Source of the DNA: Plenodomus lindquistii | Lineage: Eukaryota > Ascomycota > Dothideomycetes > Pleosporales > Leptosphaeriaceae | Direction of reading: 5' to 3' | Length of the DNA stretch: 64,000 bases | Assembly: GCA_025504975.1 (NCBI GenBank) | Contig: JANUWI010000001.1 | Location: forward strand, 1,178,001-1,242,000 | In this document: positions 35,128 through 46,216 of the stretch, one piece after another | How positions within the stretch are numbered: position 1 is the stretch's first letter | Layout of the letters: each line of letters begins with the position of its first letter | The notes under the pieces: model-generated | What the model saw: only the letters and a program-made list of their open reading frames with translations | Database searches by the model: none | Told to the model about the DNA's origin: nothing | Position numbers and translations under genes: made by a program

Positions 35128-36864
35128 ATGGCTGAGCAGATGGCTGTGCTCTGGTGCGGCCAGTGCAACAAGCCTTTCACCAAGCGTCAGTATCTTCACC
35201 TGTGTGCTGTTCCAATGCATCAAGAGACGTCAGATTGACCATTCCGCAGATTCGGCGCTGAAGCGTCATGGATACTATTGTCGGTCCAATACGAGAGCAC
35301 CAGTGCCGAGACGGCGGTCGTGTGCAGCCTGTGCACAGGCCAAGACTGGCTGTGACAACGCCCTGCCGGCGTGTTCACGCTGCGCCCAAAAGGGAATTAC
35401 GTGCTATTACCCGTCCAAGTCTGCGGCTAAGCGACGCGAAACTGTACAAACACGACGTGCAGTCTCCACTGGCCCGCACAATGTCCATCGGAATCAGGCG
35501 AACACGACCATACCAGCAGTGAGAGAGCAGGCTCACGGTTTTGAACAGATGACACCGGCCAGTGACTCTCCCATACTCTTCACTGGCATGGACTGGAACT
35601 TGGACGATATCACTATCACGGCTCTTGGCGATTTCATGCATCCCACCCCTCAATCCACGTTGCTTTCCACTACAACATCGTCTTCACCCGCAGTAACATA
35701 CCCGACGAGTGTTCCGCCGCCTGCTGTGCTTCCGGATGCATCAAACGCAGAACATACTCGCCAGTCACAGCAAAAAAGCCCCAGTCCACTGCTATTGGAC
35801 TTCTCCATCTCACCAGTCCCCAGTCCCAATGTCCGATCAATGGTGCAACGGCCGAAAATCCACGCTGGAGCGGACAGAGCGGCAAGCCTAATATTCTTCA
35901 CATTGAAATCTTATCCACTGATGTTGCGTCAAAATACTCTTCCACCCTTTATACATCCGAGTTACGTGTCCTTCACAGATGAAGGCACAACAACAGAGCC
36001 TCTTGAGAATTGCATAACGTTGATGCACATGATGGCAAGTGGAGTCAAAGGGAGCCGGAAGCTATTTTGGCGAAATGTTCGGCAAGAGTGCGAACGCATT
36101 TGTGTTCAGAACCAGTCACTCAACAGATGGGAACTACTTGGCGCCATGCAAGCTCTTTCAATCTACGTCCTAATTCGTCTGGATGAAGGTGAGACTGAGC
36201 ACAACAATTTGGACCATCTTCTCGAAAGGGCTGTTATTGTGAGTTTTCTCACACCCGCGCCCCCTAAAGACATGCCTAACGGTCTCCGTTCCAGCTCATC
36301 GCAATGCAACTTTCTCACGACGATTTTGACTGTAGCACGCATCATGTAACATGTAGCAGCAGGTCTGAGAGCAACTGGCAAGACTGGACTTACAAGGAAT
36401 CCAGGCGAAGGTACATCAACATTGAACATCCATTCAACTGCTTCAACGCTTTGCCTGCTAACACATTTTGCAGACTCGCAGTCATTTACCGCATTCTTAA
36501 CAAGCTCATCTTCTTTGAGCCAGCAGCTATGTGTGATATGCCTGCTGAGTTCGTGATTGCGCCTTTACCCGGGAAACGGCAGCTCTGGGAGGCAAAAAAT
36601 GTAGAAGAGTGGAAACTACAAAGCCAGAACGAGGTACACGAACAAGTTTCCTATGCTCTAGCTGCAGACGGCAAGATTGTCAAGCTGAATCAGGGCCGGT
36701 TGTCCTGCCGCGATGCGTGGCTACCATATACTCCGTTCAATGAGGAGACTGCTTCTCAGGACCATGAGAGGATGACCAGTAGCAGCGCAACCTTGTGGGC
36801 AGAATGGTGCTCTGGCATGGACAGTATGGGGGGACTAATCATGCTTGCAGCCTCTATGGCTTAG
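35128..36864 (+). CDS. C2H2 plus Zn2Cys6 dual zinc-finger transcription factor
   Basis: Nuclear regulator with two DNA-binding modules in series. Exons 35128-35185, 35250-36238, 36295-36410 and 36474-36864 close in frame to 517 residues. The first 64-nt intron splits the C2H2-like finger: exon 1 ends in CGQCNKPFTK and exon 2 gives HSALKRHGYYC. About 15 residues later comes the binuclear cluster SCAACAQAKTGC ... ACSRCAQKGITC (C-x2-C-x6-C-x6-C-x2-C-x6-C). Such fused fingers occur in many fungal cluster regulators. The rest is an ordinary fungal-specific regulatory region. It is divergent from the AflR-type gene and upstream of BBE2 on the same strand. Confidence 0.88.
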
Positions 36865-37471
36865 CGGCATGAATTAGTGAGTAGAATTGCCCATGAACAC
36901 TGCTCTCGCTACCCCATCCAACTTACTCAATCAAGGTAATAAGCCGATAGGAAAAAGAGTGATTAGAATATAGAGACGTCTGATGCCTTGGGTAGTCATC
37001 AATCCGTGCCATTGATGCACTACCTGACTTTATCATAAGCACGGCTTTCCTCCGCCCAGTGCTTACGCGTCACACGAGTCCTTCGCCACCACATGTTCCA
37101 TCGAGACCAGGTGGAATGAGGGCATTGACCAGCCGTTCCCACGTTTACCGGAGCAAAATGATTCCGCTACTAGATGATCACCGCTCGCTAGGCTAAGCAA
37201 AAGATCAAACATGTCGCCGAATTGTCTAGCCATGGCACGCCTGAGCCGCGTGGCTTGAGCATGGCTTGAACATGGCTTGGGCACAGTCTGCCGGAGTTTG
37301 CTAGTCCCTGCGATCTCTGAAGAGTTGAAATAAAGGTGCATTCGCCTGCTAAAGTCAAATTCGTAGAGCGTGAAGAACTCGTTACAGTCCAGACTTTGTA
37401 TCCGGAGGACAGTCTTTTTCTTTTCCAAATTACTTAACAAGAGCGCAGCCAAGGCCGCCGATACGCTCAAA
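36865..37471. promoter_or_regulatory. Upstream region of BBE2, no gene seen
   Basis: 0.6 kb with no exact ACCGAA element (nearest is GCCGAA near 37213). An antisense open frame at 37063-37590 overlaps the BBE2 start and is rejected. Confidence 0.4.
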
Positions 37472-39386
37472 ATGCACCAAATACTCACTCTGTTATCGTG
37501 TTTGTGTACCCTCGTTGCCGCAAATGGGGGATTCGAAAAGAGGCTCAATCCGAGCATGGCCTGCAAGACAGTAAGTCCGGACCCGAACATAAGAAAGCTT
37601 GTTCCCCAGGCCTGATGAAATGCTCAAAACAGGTGCCCGGAGATTCTGCTTGGCCGTCTGAAGATACCTGGAACATATTCGCCCGTCAAGTCGGTGGTCG
37701 ATTGATCAAAACCACGCCAGTTGCAAAATCTTGCTACCCTGGATCAAGCTACAACTTATCTGAATGCGATAATGTCGTTGAAGAATGGCCGATCCTCGAT
37801 TTCACAACGGCCAACGCGATTGGAAGGTCTCTGCCATACTACGTCGCCTGTCCACCTATCAACCACACGGCAGGGGAAGTGCCGGTCCGACAATGCTCGC
37901 TAGGCATCAATCCTGTCCTTGCTGTCAACGCAACCTCTAGATCAGATATCAGCGCCACAGTCCAGTTTGCACGTAAGAACAATGTCCGACTCGTCACCTC
38001 TGGCACAGGGCACGATTTGCTTGGTAGATCTGACGGATTTGGCTCACTTGAGCTTTGGTTGCGAATAAGTATACAAAGGTGTCTCAAGTTTGATTTCAGC
38101 TAATCGCAACATAGTATTATCGCAATAAGATTCTGTTCCAGAAAGCGTACAAGCCCACCAAAGCCTGTACTAAAACGTCCTGGAAAGGCAGTGCTATGGT
38201 CATCGACGGTGTCTATCAATGGCGCGATGTGTCCGCAGTCGCCAAAGCCAACAACGTTTTCGTCGCTACAGGGGGTACCCCCTCGGTCGGAGCCGTTGGT
38301 GGGTGGTCTCAGGGAGGTGGCCACGGCCCAGCGACGACTTACGTTGGCTGGGGTGTTGATCAGATCCTCGAGGCTGAGGTTTTACTCGCTAACGGACAGA
38401 TCGTAACCGCCAACTCGTGTGAGAATACTGATTTGTATCGCTCTCTCAGAGGAGGTGGACCCGGCTTTGGAGTTGTCCTTTCCATGACCGTCAAGGCTCA
38501 TGCAAATGTTCAGGTCGTCGCTGTACACCATTTGACTATGGTGCCGCGCGAGAACGCCAAAGATACCTCAGGCCTGCTGGATGCTGTCACGACAGTGTTA
38601 CAGAGGGCTTCGGATCTCACAGACGGTGGAGTGGGTGGTTACGGGTTCTGGTTCAACCACTACGACAAAATCGCTGTCAACAATTCCACATCGGGTTACA
38701 AGCACCAAGTCTGGACCATCGGCAAAAACGAGTCCTACGCTCGATCTGTCGTGGACCCTCTGGTCAAGGAGCTACAGCAAAACAGGAGCTCAAATGTTCA
38801 GATCCAGTCTGACTATGTGACGTATAAAGATTACTGGTCATTTTACAACAAGGAAATGGCGTTCGAGGGGCCTCAGGGCAAGACCACTATCATGACTTCA
38901 CGCGCGATCAACCGCGACCAGACTACCGACTTTGCCTCGTTCCGTAGAGTCGTTGGAACCATCAGCGATGCTCCAGGACAGGACAACAGCAACTGCATTC
39001 TTTACACTGGTGGCAAGAAAGTCGCCTCGGACGGCAACGACCCCTTCGCAGGCTACCATCCGGCTTGGCGCAAGGCCTCCTTTGGCATTGTTACCGTTCG
39101 TGTCATTCCGCACAACATCACCGACGCAGAACGTTCTGTCGTTGAGAAAGACATGCTTTCCAAGACTTCGGCTATGGAAGCTTTTGCACCTGGCACGGGA
39201 GCATACATGAATGAGGCTGATCGATTGGATCCGAACTACATAGAAAATTTCTATGGGCCTAACTATGACGATCATTTGAGAACTAAGAAGAAGTATGACC
39301 CGGAGAACCTGTTTTACTGTGGGACTTGTGTGGGGAGCGAGGAGTGGGTTGAGCGTAAAGATGGGCCTTTGTGTAAGAGAGTATGA
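37472..39386 (+). CDS. Secreted berberine-bridge-type FAD-linked oxidase, BBE paralogue 2 (Cys anchor missing)
   Basis: Same family and layout as BBE1. Signal peptide MHQILTLLSCLCTLVAANG, Cys-rich start, FAD fold, C-terminal BBE segment with AYMNEAD and FYGPNY. Proposed exons 37472-37570, 37633-38068 and 38146-39386 give 591 residues. His160 (GTGHDLLG) is kept for 8-alpha attachment, but the second anchor is Thr223 (GGTPSVG) where BBE1 has Cys, so FAD should be held by one covalent bond only. The 38069-38145 junction is the only in-frame GT-AG pair I can find; it ignores the better TTCCAG acceptor at 38141, which is out of frame with every nearby GT. A frameshift or sequence error there cannot be excluded. 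N-glycosylation sequons are present. Confidence 0.85.
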
Positions 39387-39866
39387 AGGAGTGTTAGATG
39401 ATCACTAGCAGTCCTATCACGTGATATGATACCATTCACCGTTTACGCGCTAGTGACAAGCGAACAGGGTCTCTCTTAAATAAATAGACAGCCCACACAA
39501 GTAGAAATAATCAACCATTTAAAACCCGATTCACAAGGAGTCGACACGTAGAGATTGATATCTAGATTGTATAGTCCACGAGCGTTTTTGAATCTGAAGT
39601 AGATCGAATAGAACAACACAGTGTTTTTCGCACATTCCTGGCTGAGGCATCTTGGGTATGTGGCATGCTGATGAAACTTCGGTGACTTTTATTCCAAAAA
39701 GGGAATAGATCAATACGAGTCAACTCCCAGCAGCGCATCATTCGGTATACGGGCTCCGACGTCAGAGGTCTGTAAATGCCTGAAAGTATTACTTCGAAGT
39801 GTCCTTGCTCATGAAGCTTCCTACCTGTCGCAAACATTCGGTGTTCAGCAGACGCATTAGAAGAAA
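39387..39866. promoter_or_regulatory. Upstream region of the Gfo/Idh gene with three TTCGGT sites
   Basis: TTCGGTGA at 39678-39685, TTCGGT at 39741-39746 and TTCGGTG at 39837-39843 fall within 190 bases before the ATG, all in the same orientation. They match the motif upstream of the PKS-NRPS, BBE1/P450, the DUF3237-type gene and OMT/BBE3. Confidence 0.55.
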
Positions 39867-41212
39867 ATGTTGACATTACTCAATCGCATCTTCACTTCCT
39901 TCAGCCCTCCAAAGGCAGAGAAGAAGGATGGAGCAATCACATTTGGCGTATTGGGTGCCTCCAAGATTGCGTATGTAAATAAATCAACACTGTACAAATA
40001 TTCAACTAACTACCTAATTAGGCCAATGGCACTCATCACTCCAGCCGTCTCACATCCAGAGGTCATAGTGCAATCTATCGCGGCTAGAGATCGTAGCCGT
40101 GCCGAAGCATTCGCTAAGAAGCATGGAATTCCAGATGTGAAAGACACTTACGAAGGTACCAATCAACACAATCAACCATGCACGCGCCAAAGAGAAAAGA
40201 AATCTAACAGTCAACCCCAACAACAGAACTACTAGCCGACCCCACCATCGACGCAGTTTTCATTCCTCTTCCCAACGGCCTCCACTATGAATGGTCCGTT
40301 AAAGCCATCCGAGCAGGTAAACACGTGTTCGTAGAGAAGCCATCGACCTCAACCTCCACAGAAGCGCACATTCTCTTCAACCTCCCCGAACTCTCCCAGC
40401 CCAACCGCCCTATCCTCCTCGAAGCCTTCCACAACCGCTTTCATCCGGCCGTCCAAAAATTCATGACTTTTATATCTCCTCCCGACGTGGTGCACGTGTA
40501 CACGGATAACATGGTACCGTCGTGGTTCACGAAGAAGACGGATCTAGAATACAACTACGAGCTCGGCGGCGGCAGTATAATGGCGCTTGGGACGTACAAC
40601 TTTGCGCTCATGCGCATGGCGTTTGGAGATGAGCCTGTTGAGTGCTTGTCCTGTGAGACGGAGGTGTTTGCCGACGGGCTGCATGATCGGTGTGACCATT
40701 CCGTCATAGCCAACTTCCGGTTTCCGAACGGCGTGGGTGAGGCGAGGACGACGTTGCAGGGGCCGTTGTGGTGGAAGCCATCGGAGTGCAGGGTAACGCA
40801 TCGTGAGGTGATTGTGCCCGATAAGGAATTGGATGATGAGCACGAGAAGATAAGATTGAGGATTGCTACGCTGCATGGGTGTATGCATGCTGTGCTTTGG
40901 CATCGCATTGATATAAAGGATGAGTATCGGGTGAGGTTGAAGGGAACGGGCGAGGTAGTTAAGAGTTGGAAGAAGCAGAATTCGTACAAGGCGTATACGC
41001 ATAGGGATGCGGGTGGTGAGCAGGCGGGGCGTCAGGGCGAGGACTGGTGGATGTCGTACCGTTATCAGCTTGAGGCGTTTGTGGATCGTGTCAAGGGGCG
41101 GGAGGAACAGTATTGGGTCACAGGAGAGGATTCGATCGAGCAGATGAAGATGGTTGATATGGCTTATGAGAAGAGCGGGTTGGGGTTGCGGCCGACGAGT
41201 GAGTATCGATAG
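39867..41212 (+). CDS. Gfo/Idh/MocA-family NAD(P)-dependent oxidoreductase
   Basis: Rossmann-fold dehydrogenase related to dimeric dihydrodiol and D-xylose 1-dehydrogenases. Exons 39867-39970, 40022-40155 and 40227-41212 close in frame to 407 residues. Visible: FGVLGASKIA (nucleotide-binding start), IPLPNGLHYEW, the family EKP motif (HVFVEKPST), EAFHNRFHPA with its conserved His, ELGGGSIMALGTYN, and a C-terminal YQLEAFVDRVKGRE segment. No signal peptide, so cytosolic. Its upstream region carries the cluster motif three times, which supports co-regulation. Family members act on sugars or vicinal diols; in this cluster it may reduce or oxidise a cyclic alcohol of the product, which is speculative. 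Confidence 0.9.
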
Positions 41213-41481
41213 GAAGTGGCGTAGGGCTTGTTGATATGTAGAATGTGCAAAGAAGTAGATGGAAACGGAAACATTCATGGCAATGGAATTTGCGCATCAC
41301 GGGAGGTTGGTCACTTTTTCGTATTGTCAACTTAGATATTTTTTCTCACAGACAAGATCTTTTATGCCCTCATAATTGATCTATCCTTTCTATTCCTCCT
41401 CTTCATTGACTTGGAACAATTACGGCGACGCCACAACTTCACAATCGCAACACCAGTCACAGTCTGAATTACGATTAACGT

Positions 41482-42049
41482 TCAGCGACTCTTCCTAGCC
41501 TCCTCAGGAATTGGACCAGCCTAATTAACATCAGCACAAACCCTTCATTCAATCCAAGAACAACAGAAACACACTCACAGCAAAGATATTCAACGTGACC
41601 GCCGACCCAGTATCCGTCGCAAAGTTTGCCGAACTGACCAAAACGAGCTTGTTCAACCATTCATAGCCTTCGGCCCCAGTCTCAAACGTCACCGCCCCAT
41701 AGATGGTATCCCCAGTCTGGAACCCATTGTCTCGAAAGATGATATTCGCGCCATCATTACTCTGCAAAATCGCAGTACCACCGGGGTAGAACTTGCCATC
41801 CGCTGTCACGATGCCTGCGTCTATGCCAACAGGAGCCAGAGTACCGTTGAAGAAGGGACCCCAGAAGACACCCCCTGCAATGGGCAGTACGGTGCGTGTG
41901 CCACCTGGGGCGGGGCCGACGACGATAGGTTCGCCTGGTGTTACGTTTGCAGAAAGTATCCAATTCAGTTCTGGACTCGAGGGGGCTTGAGCTGCGAGGC
42001 TGCAGGCCGCAGTGGCCAAGGCGAAGATTGGGTTGGAAAGGTACTTCAT
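41482..42049 (-). CDS. Secreted DUF3237-type small protein
   Basis: 169 residues from exons 42049-41579 and 41520-41482 (58-nt intron; GTGAGT donor, TTAG acceptor; frame closes). The start at 42049 opens a signal peptide (MKYLSNPIFALATAACSLAAQA); an upstream in-frame ATG at 42130 would bury it. The mature part is a beta-rich domain with GTRTVLPIAGGVFWGP, GGTAILQSNDGANI, FETGAEGYEWLN and a short PIPEEARKSR tail, which I match to DUF3237/UPF0311 from memory. Members lack a fixed activity; some have been implicated as small cyclase- or isomerase-like proteins in natural-product clusters. A 19-base perfect palindrome of the cluster motif lies about 220 bases upstream, making it a good candidate cluster member. 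Confidence 0.82.
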
Positions 42050-42668
42050 GCTGAGGTCGGTGTTTGGGGGTTGTTTCGTGATCGCGTTGGCAAGTAATGT
42101 TTTCATACAAGATGCAGCTCTCAACGGCAACGGGTTCGAACTCTGAGCTATCCCTGTTAATCTTGCAACCTCAGGGTTCGGACATAGGTCATCAGTTGTC
42201 TGCGTATGCGCCGAAACGTGATTAGGTCTGAACGGATGTCAAGGATGTTTTCAACTTTTGCCCCACTTAATGTCACCGAAGTTCGGTGACTTATGCTATC
42301 TTGAATTGAGTACCTGGCTGTTAGGGAAAACGTAGCCATCCCATCGGGAACGTACACAACTCATTGATCCTGCTGCAGTAGATCAACACCTTGCCATACT
42401 CTGACAAGGGCGCGATAACTATGTGTAAGCGTTCACATGCTTTTTTATCAATGCATTGATCTTCGTGGAATCATTGGCCGAATCCTGCGTACAGGAGGCA
42501 AACTATTCGATACTTCACTACTGCTCTATCGTTCCATATACCAGGTTGTCTATGCAGCTGACCTACGTTACAGTCTCTCGTTCATTACACATGTTCTAAT
42601 CATTCAGTCTCGGCAAAAGCAGTTGAGATTGCCTGAATCATGGACTGTACTGTAGCTATCTTCTTTGC
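42050..42668. promoter_or_regulatory. Upstream region of the DUF3237-type gene and 3' flank of MFS 2
   Basis: No gene seen. Contains the motif palindrome described separately at 42272-42290. Confidence 0.5.
42272..42290. promoter_or_regulatory. 19-base palindrome GTCACCGAA-G-TTCGGTGAC
   Basis: Nine-base arms are perfectly complementary with one base between them, giving CCG-N5-CGG. This is the most complete form of the element repeated upstream of cluster genes and looks like a symmetric dimer site for a Zn2Cys6 regulator. Confidence 0.65.
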
Positions 42669-44500
42669 CTAGTTCATGACTTTGTCTTGCTTCTCGGTGT
42701 CTTTTTGTACTGCCGGCCGATGAGTGGCTAGTTGCTCCCACGGCACGAACAATGTTGCGATAAATGCAAGGCCACAGAAAGCGATGGAGACAGCAAATGC
42801 AGCATTTAAACCTTGCATGTATGCTCCAATAACAATGGGTACTTCTGAATCTGTGAACACTTTGCGCAGTTCTGAGGCTCCGGTCGTAATAAGTTTCGCA
42901 GAGTCGATCTCAGGAGCCGTTCTCCGAAGACTGCTGAGTGCTCGGTTGATGAAGGCAGCCTGTGCTGAGGAGACTGTGAATGCACCGCCAACGGTCTGGA
43001 AAACTAAACCCAAAATCAGCGCCTGCATATCGCTTTTCGTCATACATAACACTTACAATAGAGGTTAGCAGTGACTGCCGGCAGATCTTCAGGCTCCACG
43101 CTGCTTTGTGCAATGTTGAGACCGTTTTGTACAGAGAACGCGATTGCTGAACCGACTAGGACCTGGTAACCGATCCATTTGGGGGCAGGCGTATCAACCT
43201 CCAATGTGTATAACAGACCGCAGCCTACGGTGCCAATTAAGGCTCCGACGAACATGGCCGGAGTAGGATAACCTGTCTTGGAGACAAAAATCCCGCCCAG
43301 CACACTGAACACGGCAACTGCAGCGACTATGGGCAGATTGTCGACTCCAGATTGGATCGCCGATGCTCCCTTGACCGATTGGAAGTAGATAGGGAGATAG
43401 TAGAGTAGAAGAATCAAGTCGCCCAGGAAGAAGAACTGGTATGGGCAGATAGACCAAAGTGCGCGTTTCCTGAATAGTCGAGGAATCAGCATCGCATACT
43501 CGTCTTGATAGATGGACCACCCAATCAACGCTGCGACCAGGGCGACAAATCCGACGAGCAAACCAAGCACCTGACTGCTGTTCCATGCATGCCGAGTCCC
43601 AGCATACTGAAGACCAAGAATGAAACAAATGATAGCTGCCATGGTGAGACAAATCCCAACGGGGTCGAGATGGAGAAGCTTCCTGTTTAGTGGAATGGGA
43701 GCTGGGCGAGCTGCAGCAGGTAGTTCAAAGAAAAAGACGACAATGGCAATAGCAATCCCGCCGATAGGGAGATTGATGTAGAAACACCAACGCCACCTGG
43801 AGTTGTTGGTGAAGTGACTTATAGACACAGGTAAGGTGCTTGAAGTCTGCTCACGAGACGTGGTCAGTGAAGGCACCGCCAATAATAGGTCCAAGGACTG
43901 AAGAGAGCCCATAGGTCAGGCCTATGATACCCATGACAATGGGTCGCTGTTTAGGCGGAGTGCTGAACGCGACAATGCTTGTACCTCCAACTGATATGCC
44001 CGCTGCTCCGACTCCAGCTATTGCGCGACCAACAACCAAAGTGTTCGAGTTGGGCGCAAGCGCGCAGATGAGGCTACCAATTTCAAAGATGAACAAGGTC
44101 AAGACAAACGTCCATCTGATGTCGAAGTATTTGAATGCCTTGCCCCACGATGCTTCTAAGCCACCAAATGTCATGAAGTAGGCTGAGCTATACCATGAGA
44201 CATCGTTCAAGCCACCAAATTCAGTCGTAATTTTGGGAACAGCGGTACCCAGAATGGTCTGTTGAGGAGTTCTATCAGCGGTTTGTAATGGAGCTGGTTC
44301 GCGATACAACGAACCTGATCCAGCGAAATCAAGAAGACTCCGAAGATAGATGCACCAGCAAGCAGCCACATGCGAAAGCCTGTTGAGTAGGATACATTTG
44401 CGTCACTGTTCGACTCTTCAGCGGCTGACAGAGAGGGGTGAGAGCTCCTGCTGGATCCAGGGTCGTCCTTGACCAAGTGCTCATCTTGAATGGTCGCCAT
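42669..44500 (-). CDS. MFS efflux transporter, DHA2 type (14 helices), within the cluster
   Basis: Plasma-membrane proton-coupled exporter, the likely self-protection or export pump of the cluster. Exons 44500-44315, 44258-43855, 43796-43057 and 43003-42669 close in frame to 554 residues. Signature segments: ISLDQTILGTAVPKITTEF, VGRAIAGVGAAGI (motif C), VLGPIIGGAFTDH, WRWCFYINLPIGG, and FFQTVGGAFTVSSAQAAF, restored only when the last intron uses the GTTTAG acceptor at 43004. The N-terminus is Ser-rich and cytosolic. It is divergent from the SDR. Compared with the exporter at 4.4-6.5 kb, it has fewer introns and lies among enzymes, so it is the stronger candidate for product export. Confidence 0.92.
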
Positions 44501-45013
44501 GGAGAATTCGATTGTTGTTGCTGCTGGTTTCCAAAGATATAAAATCTTGAGCGATATTAACGAAATCGATCCTTGAAGCTGTCGAGGTCATCTGGGCGCT
44601 GCGGAAACTGTACACACGGAAACCTTTCTCTGTCGAACCCCTTCAATTACTGTTTGCTTCGGCATAGTCCAGCGATAAATCACCGGAGATGATTTGTCAT
44701 GTACGACGATGCGTGGTGGCATGGTCCGAGTTTACACGTGTCGGCCGGAACAAATTGTATGCCAAGGCGCGGTGAATGAAGACTCCGGCGTGCGTCATTG
44801 CATGTCGCTTCCTGCTCCAAGATGCACAAATGCAATGGGAAGGTATGATGAATTACTCAGACAATTGCAAATCCTTTACAAGTGCCATCAAGCCCAGGGT
44901 TGCACAGTAATTTGCAGCCCATTCAACCTCTGCTTCCCAAACAACTACAGAAGCACTCCCACTGTGCAATCTCAACCCAATTACACTTACCCTTCCAACA
45001 GCAACAATCAGTC
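44501..45013. promoter_or_regulatory. Bidirectional upstream region of MFS 2 and SDR
   Basis: Holds a near match of the cluster motif (TCACCGGAG near 44680) flanked by AAATCA and TGATTT, but no exact TTCGGTGA. No gene seen. Confidence 0.4.
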
Positions 45014-45963
45014 ATGTCTGACGCGCCTCCCTTCCCATCGCCCGTTAAGCGCTGGCACGACAAGGCTCAACCAGCCGGCGACCCCAGCCTTCCGGCTCTC
45101 TCTCAGAAAGGCAAATCAATTCTTGTCACTGGTGGAGGGAATACTGGCATTGGAGGAGAGACAGCACGTTTCTTTGCCCGTGCAGGTGCTGCACGCATTG
45201 GTCTTCTAGGACGTCGTGAAGGTCCTCTGCTCGAGAATAAGGCCGCTATCGAAAAAGAGTGTCCTGGCACAAAAGTCTTCATCCAGAGTACTGATGTTAC
45301 CGATGAGGCTTCAGTCAATTCCGCTTTCGACAATTTCGCCAAAGATGGAAAGATTGACACCCTCATACATGCCGCTGCCGCAATTGGACCTAAGGAGAAC
45401 TTTACCGATGTCGACGCTCGCGAGTTCCTCAAAGCCATCACTGACAATATCGAAGGATCGTTGTGGGTTGCTAAGGCCTTTATCCGGACCGCTGCATCTG
45501 ATGCGCACGTGGTCGCTATCAACTCATGGGGTTCTCATTTGAGTCTCAACGACGCCTTCGCCTCATACTGCGTTGCTAAGATGGCTGTTTACCGCTTGTG
45601 GGACACCGTGCTTCTTGCGCAGCCTAACCTTAGCGTCTTCCACACCCAGCCTGGTGTTGTCCTCACAGAGATGAACCTCACCGTCGGGGGCGCAGAAAGC
45701 TTCAAAAACGTCAAGACCGATGATGGTAAGTTCTACAATGCTCACGCACGCCATCACAGAGACTGATCATTCATCGTGTAGTTACACTCCCAGCGAGCTT
45801 CAACCTCTGGCTCTCGACCCCAGAGGCTCGCTTCCTCAGGGGCAAGTTCCTGTGGTGCAACTGGGACATCGAAGAGCTCAAGTCTCGCGCCAAAGAGCTT
45901 GAGTCAGGAAGACTCCTCAACCTCGATCTCAACGGCTGGCCATTTGGACCTGCTGCAAACTGA
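45014..45963 (+). CDS. Short-chain dehydrogenase/reductase
   Basis: NAD(P)-dependent classical SDR. Exons 45014-45725 and 45782-45963 (56-nt intron) close in frame to 297 residues. Cofactor motif is VTGGGNTGIGGETA near residue 38, the structural motif is HAAAAIGP in place of NNAG, and the active site has Ser in INSWGS and YCVAK (Tyr-x3-Lys). The tail after the active site continues as NLWLSTPEARFLRGKFLWCNWDIEE..., a C-terminal pattern common in fungal SDRs of secondary metabolism. No signal peptide. Divergent from the cluster exporter, so a cluster role in ketone/alcohol interconversion is likely. Confidence 0.9.
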
Positions 45964-46216
45964 AAATCATCATCAAACAAGTTTCGATGATCGCGAGTAA
46001 GAGGAAAATTTCGCAGATGAATGGCCATCGAATGGGGAAGAGCTACTGGCTCTGCACAAGGATATAGTCACCAGTTCCATAGCCGACAATGAATGGTGGT
46101 ATGTAGTAACCAGTTCACGAGACTATATTCTTGCACTGCATACCACATTCAACAGCACAATAGTATACTACATGCTTCTATCGTCCGAGAAAATTGACCA
46201 TCACTGATACATGGCA

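Noticed and set aside
40544..41278. 244-codon open frame antisense to the Gfo/Idh gene
   Set aside because: Shadow of the strong + strand coding exon, which has clear family motifs.
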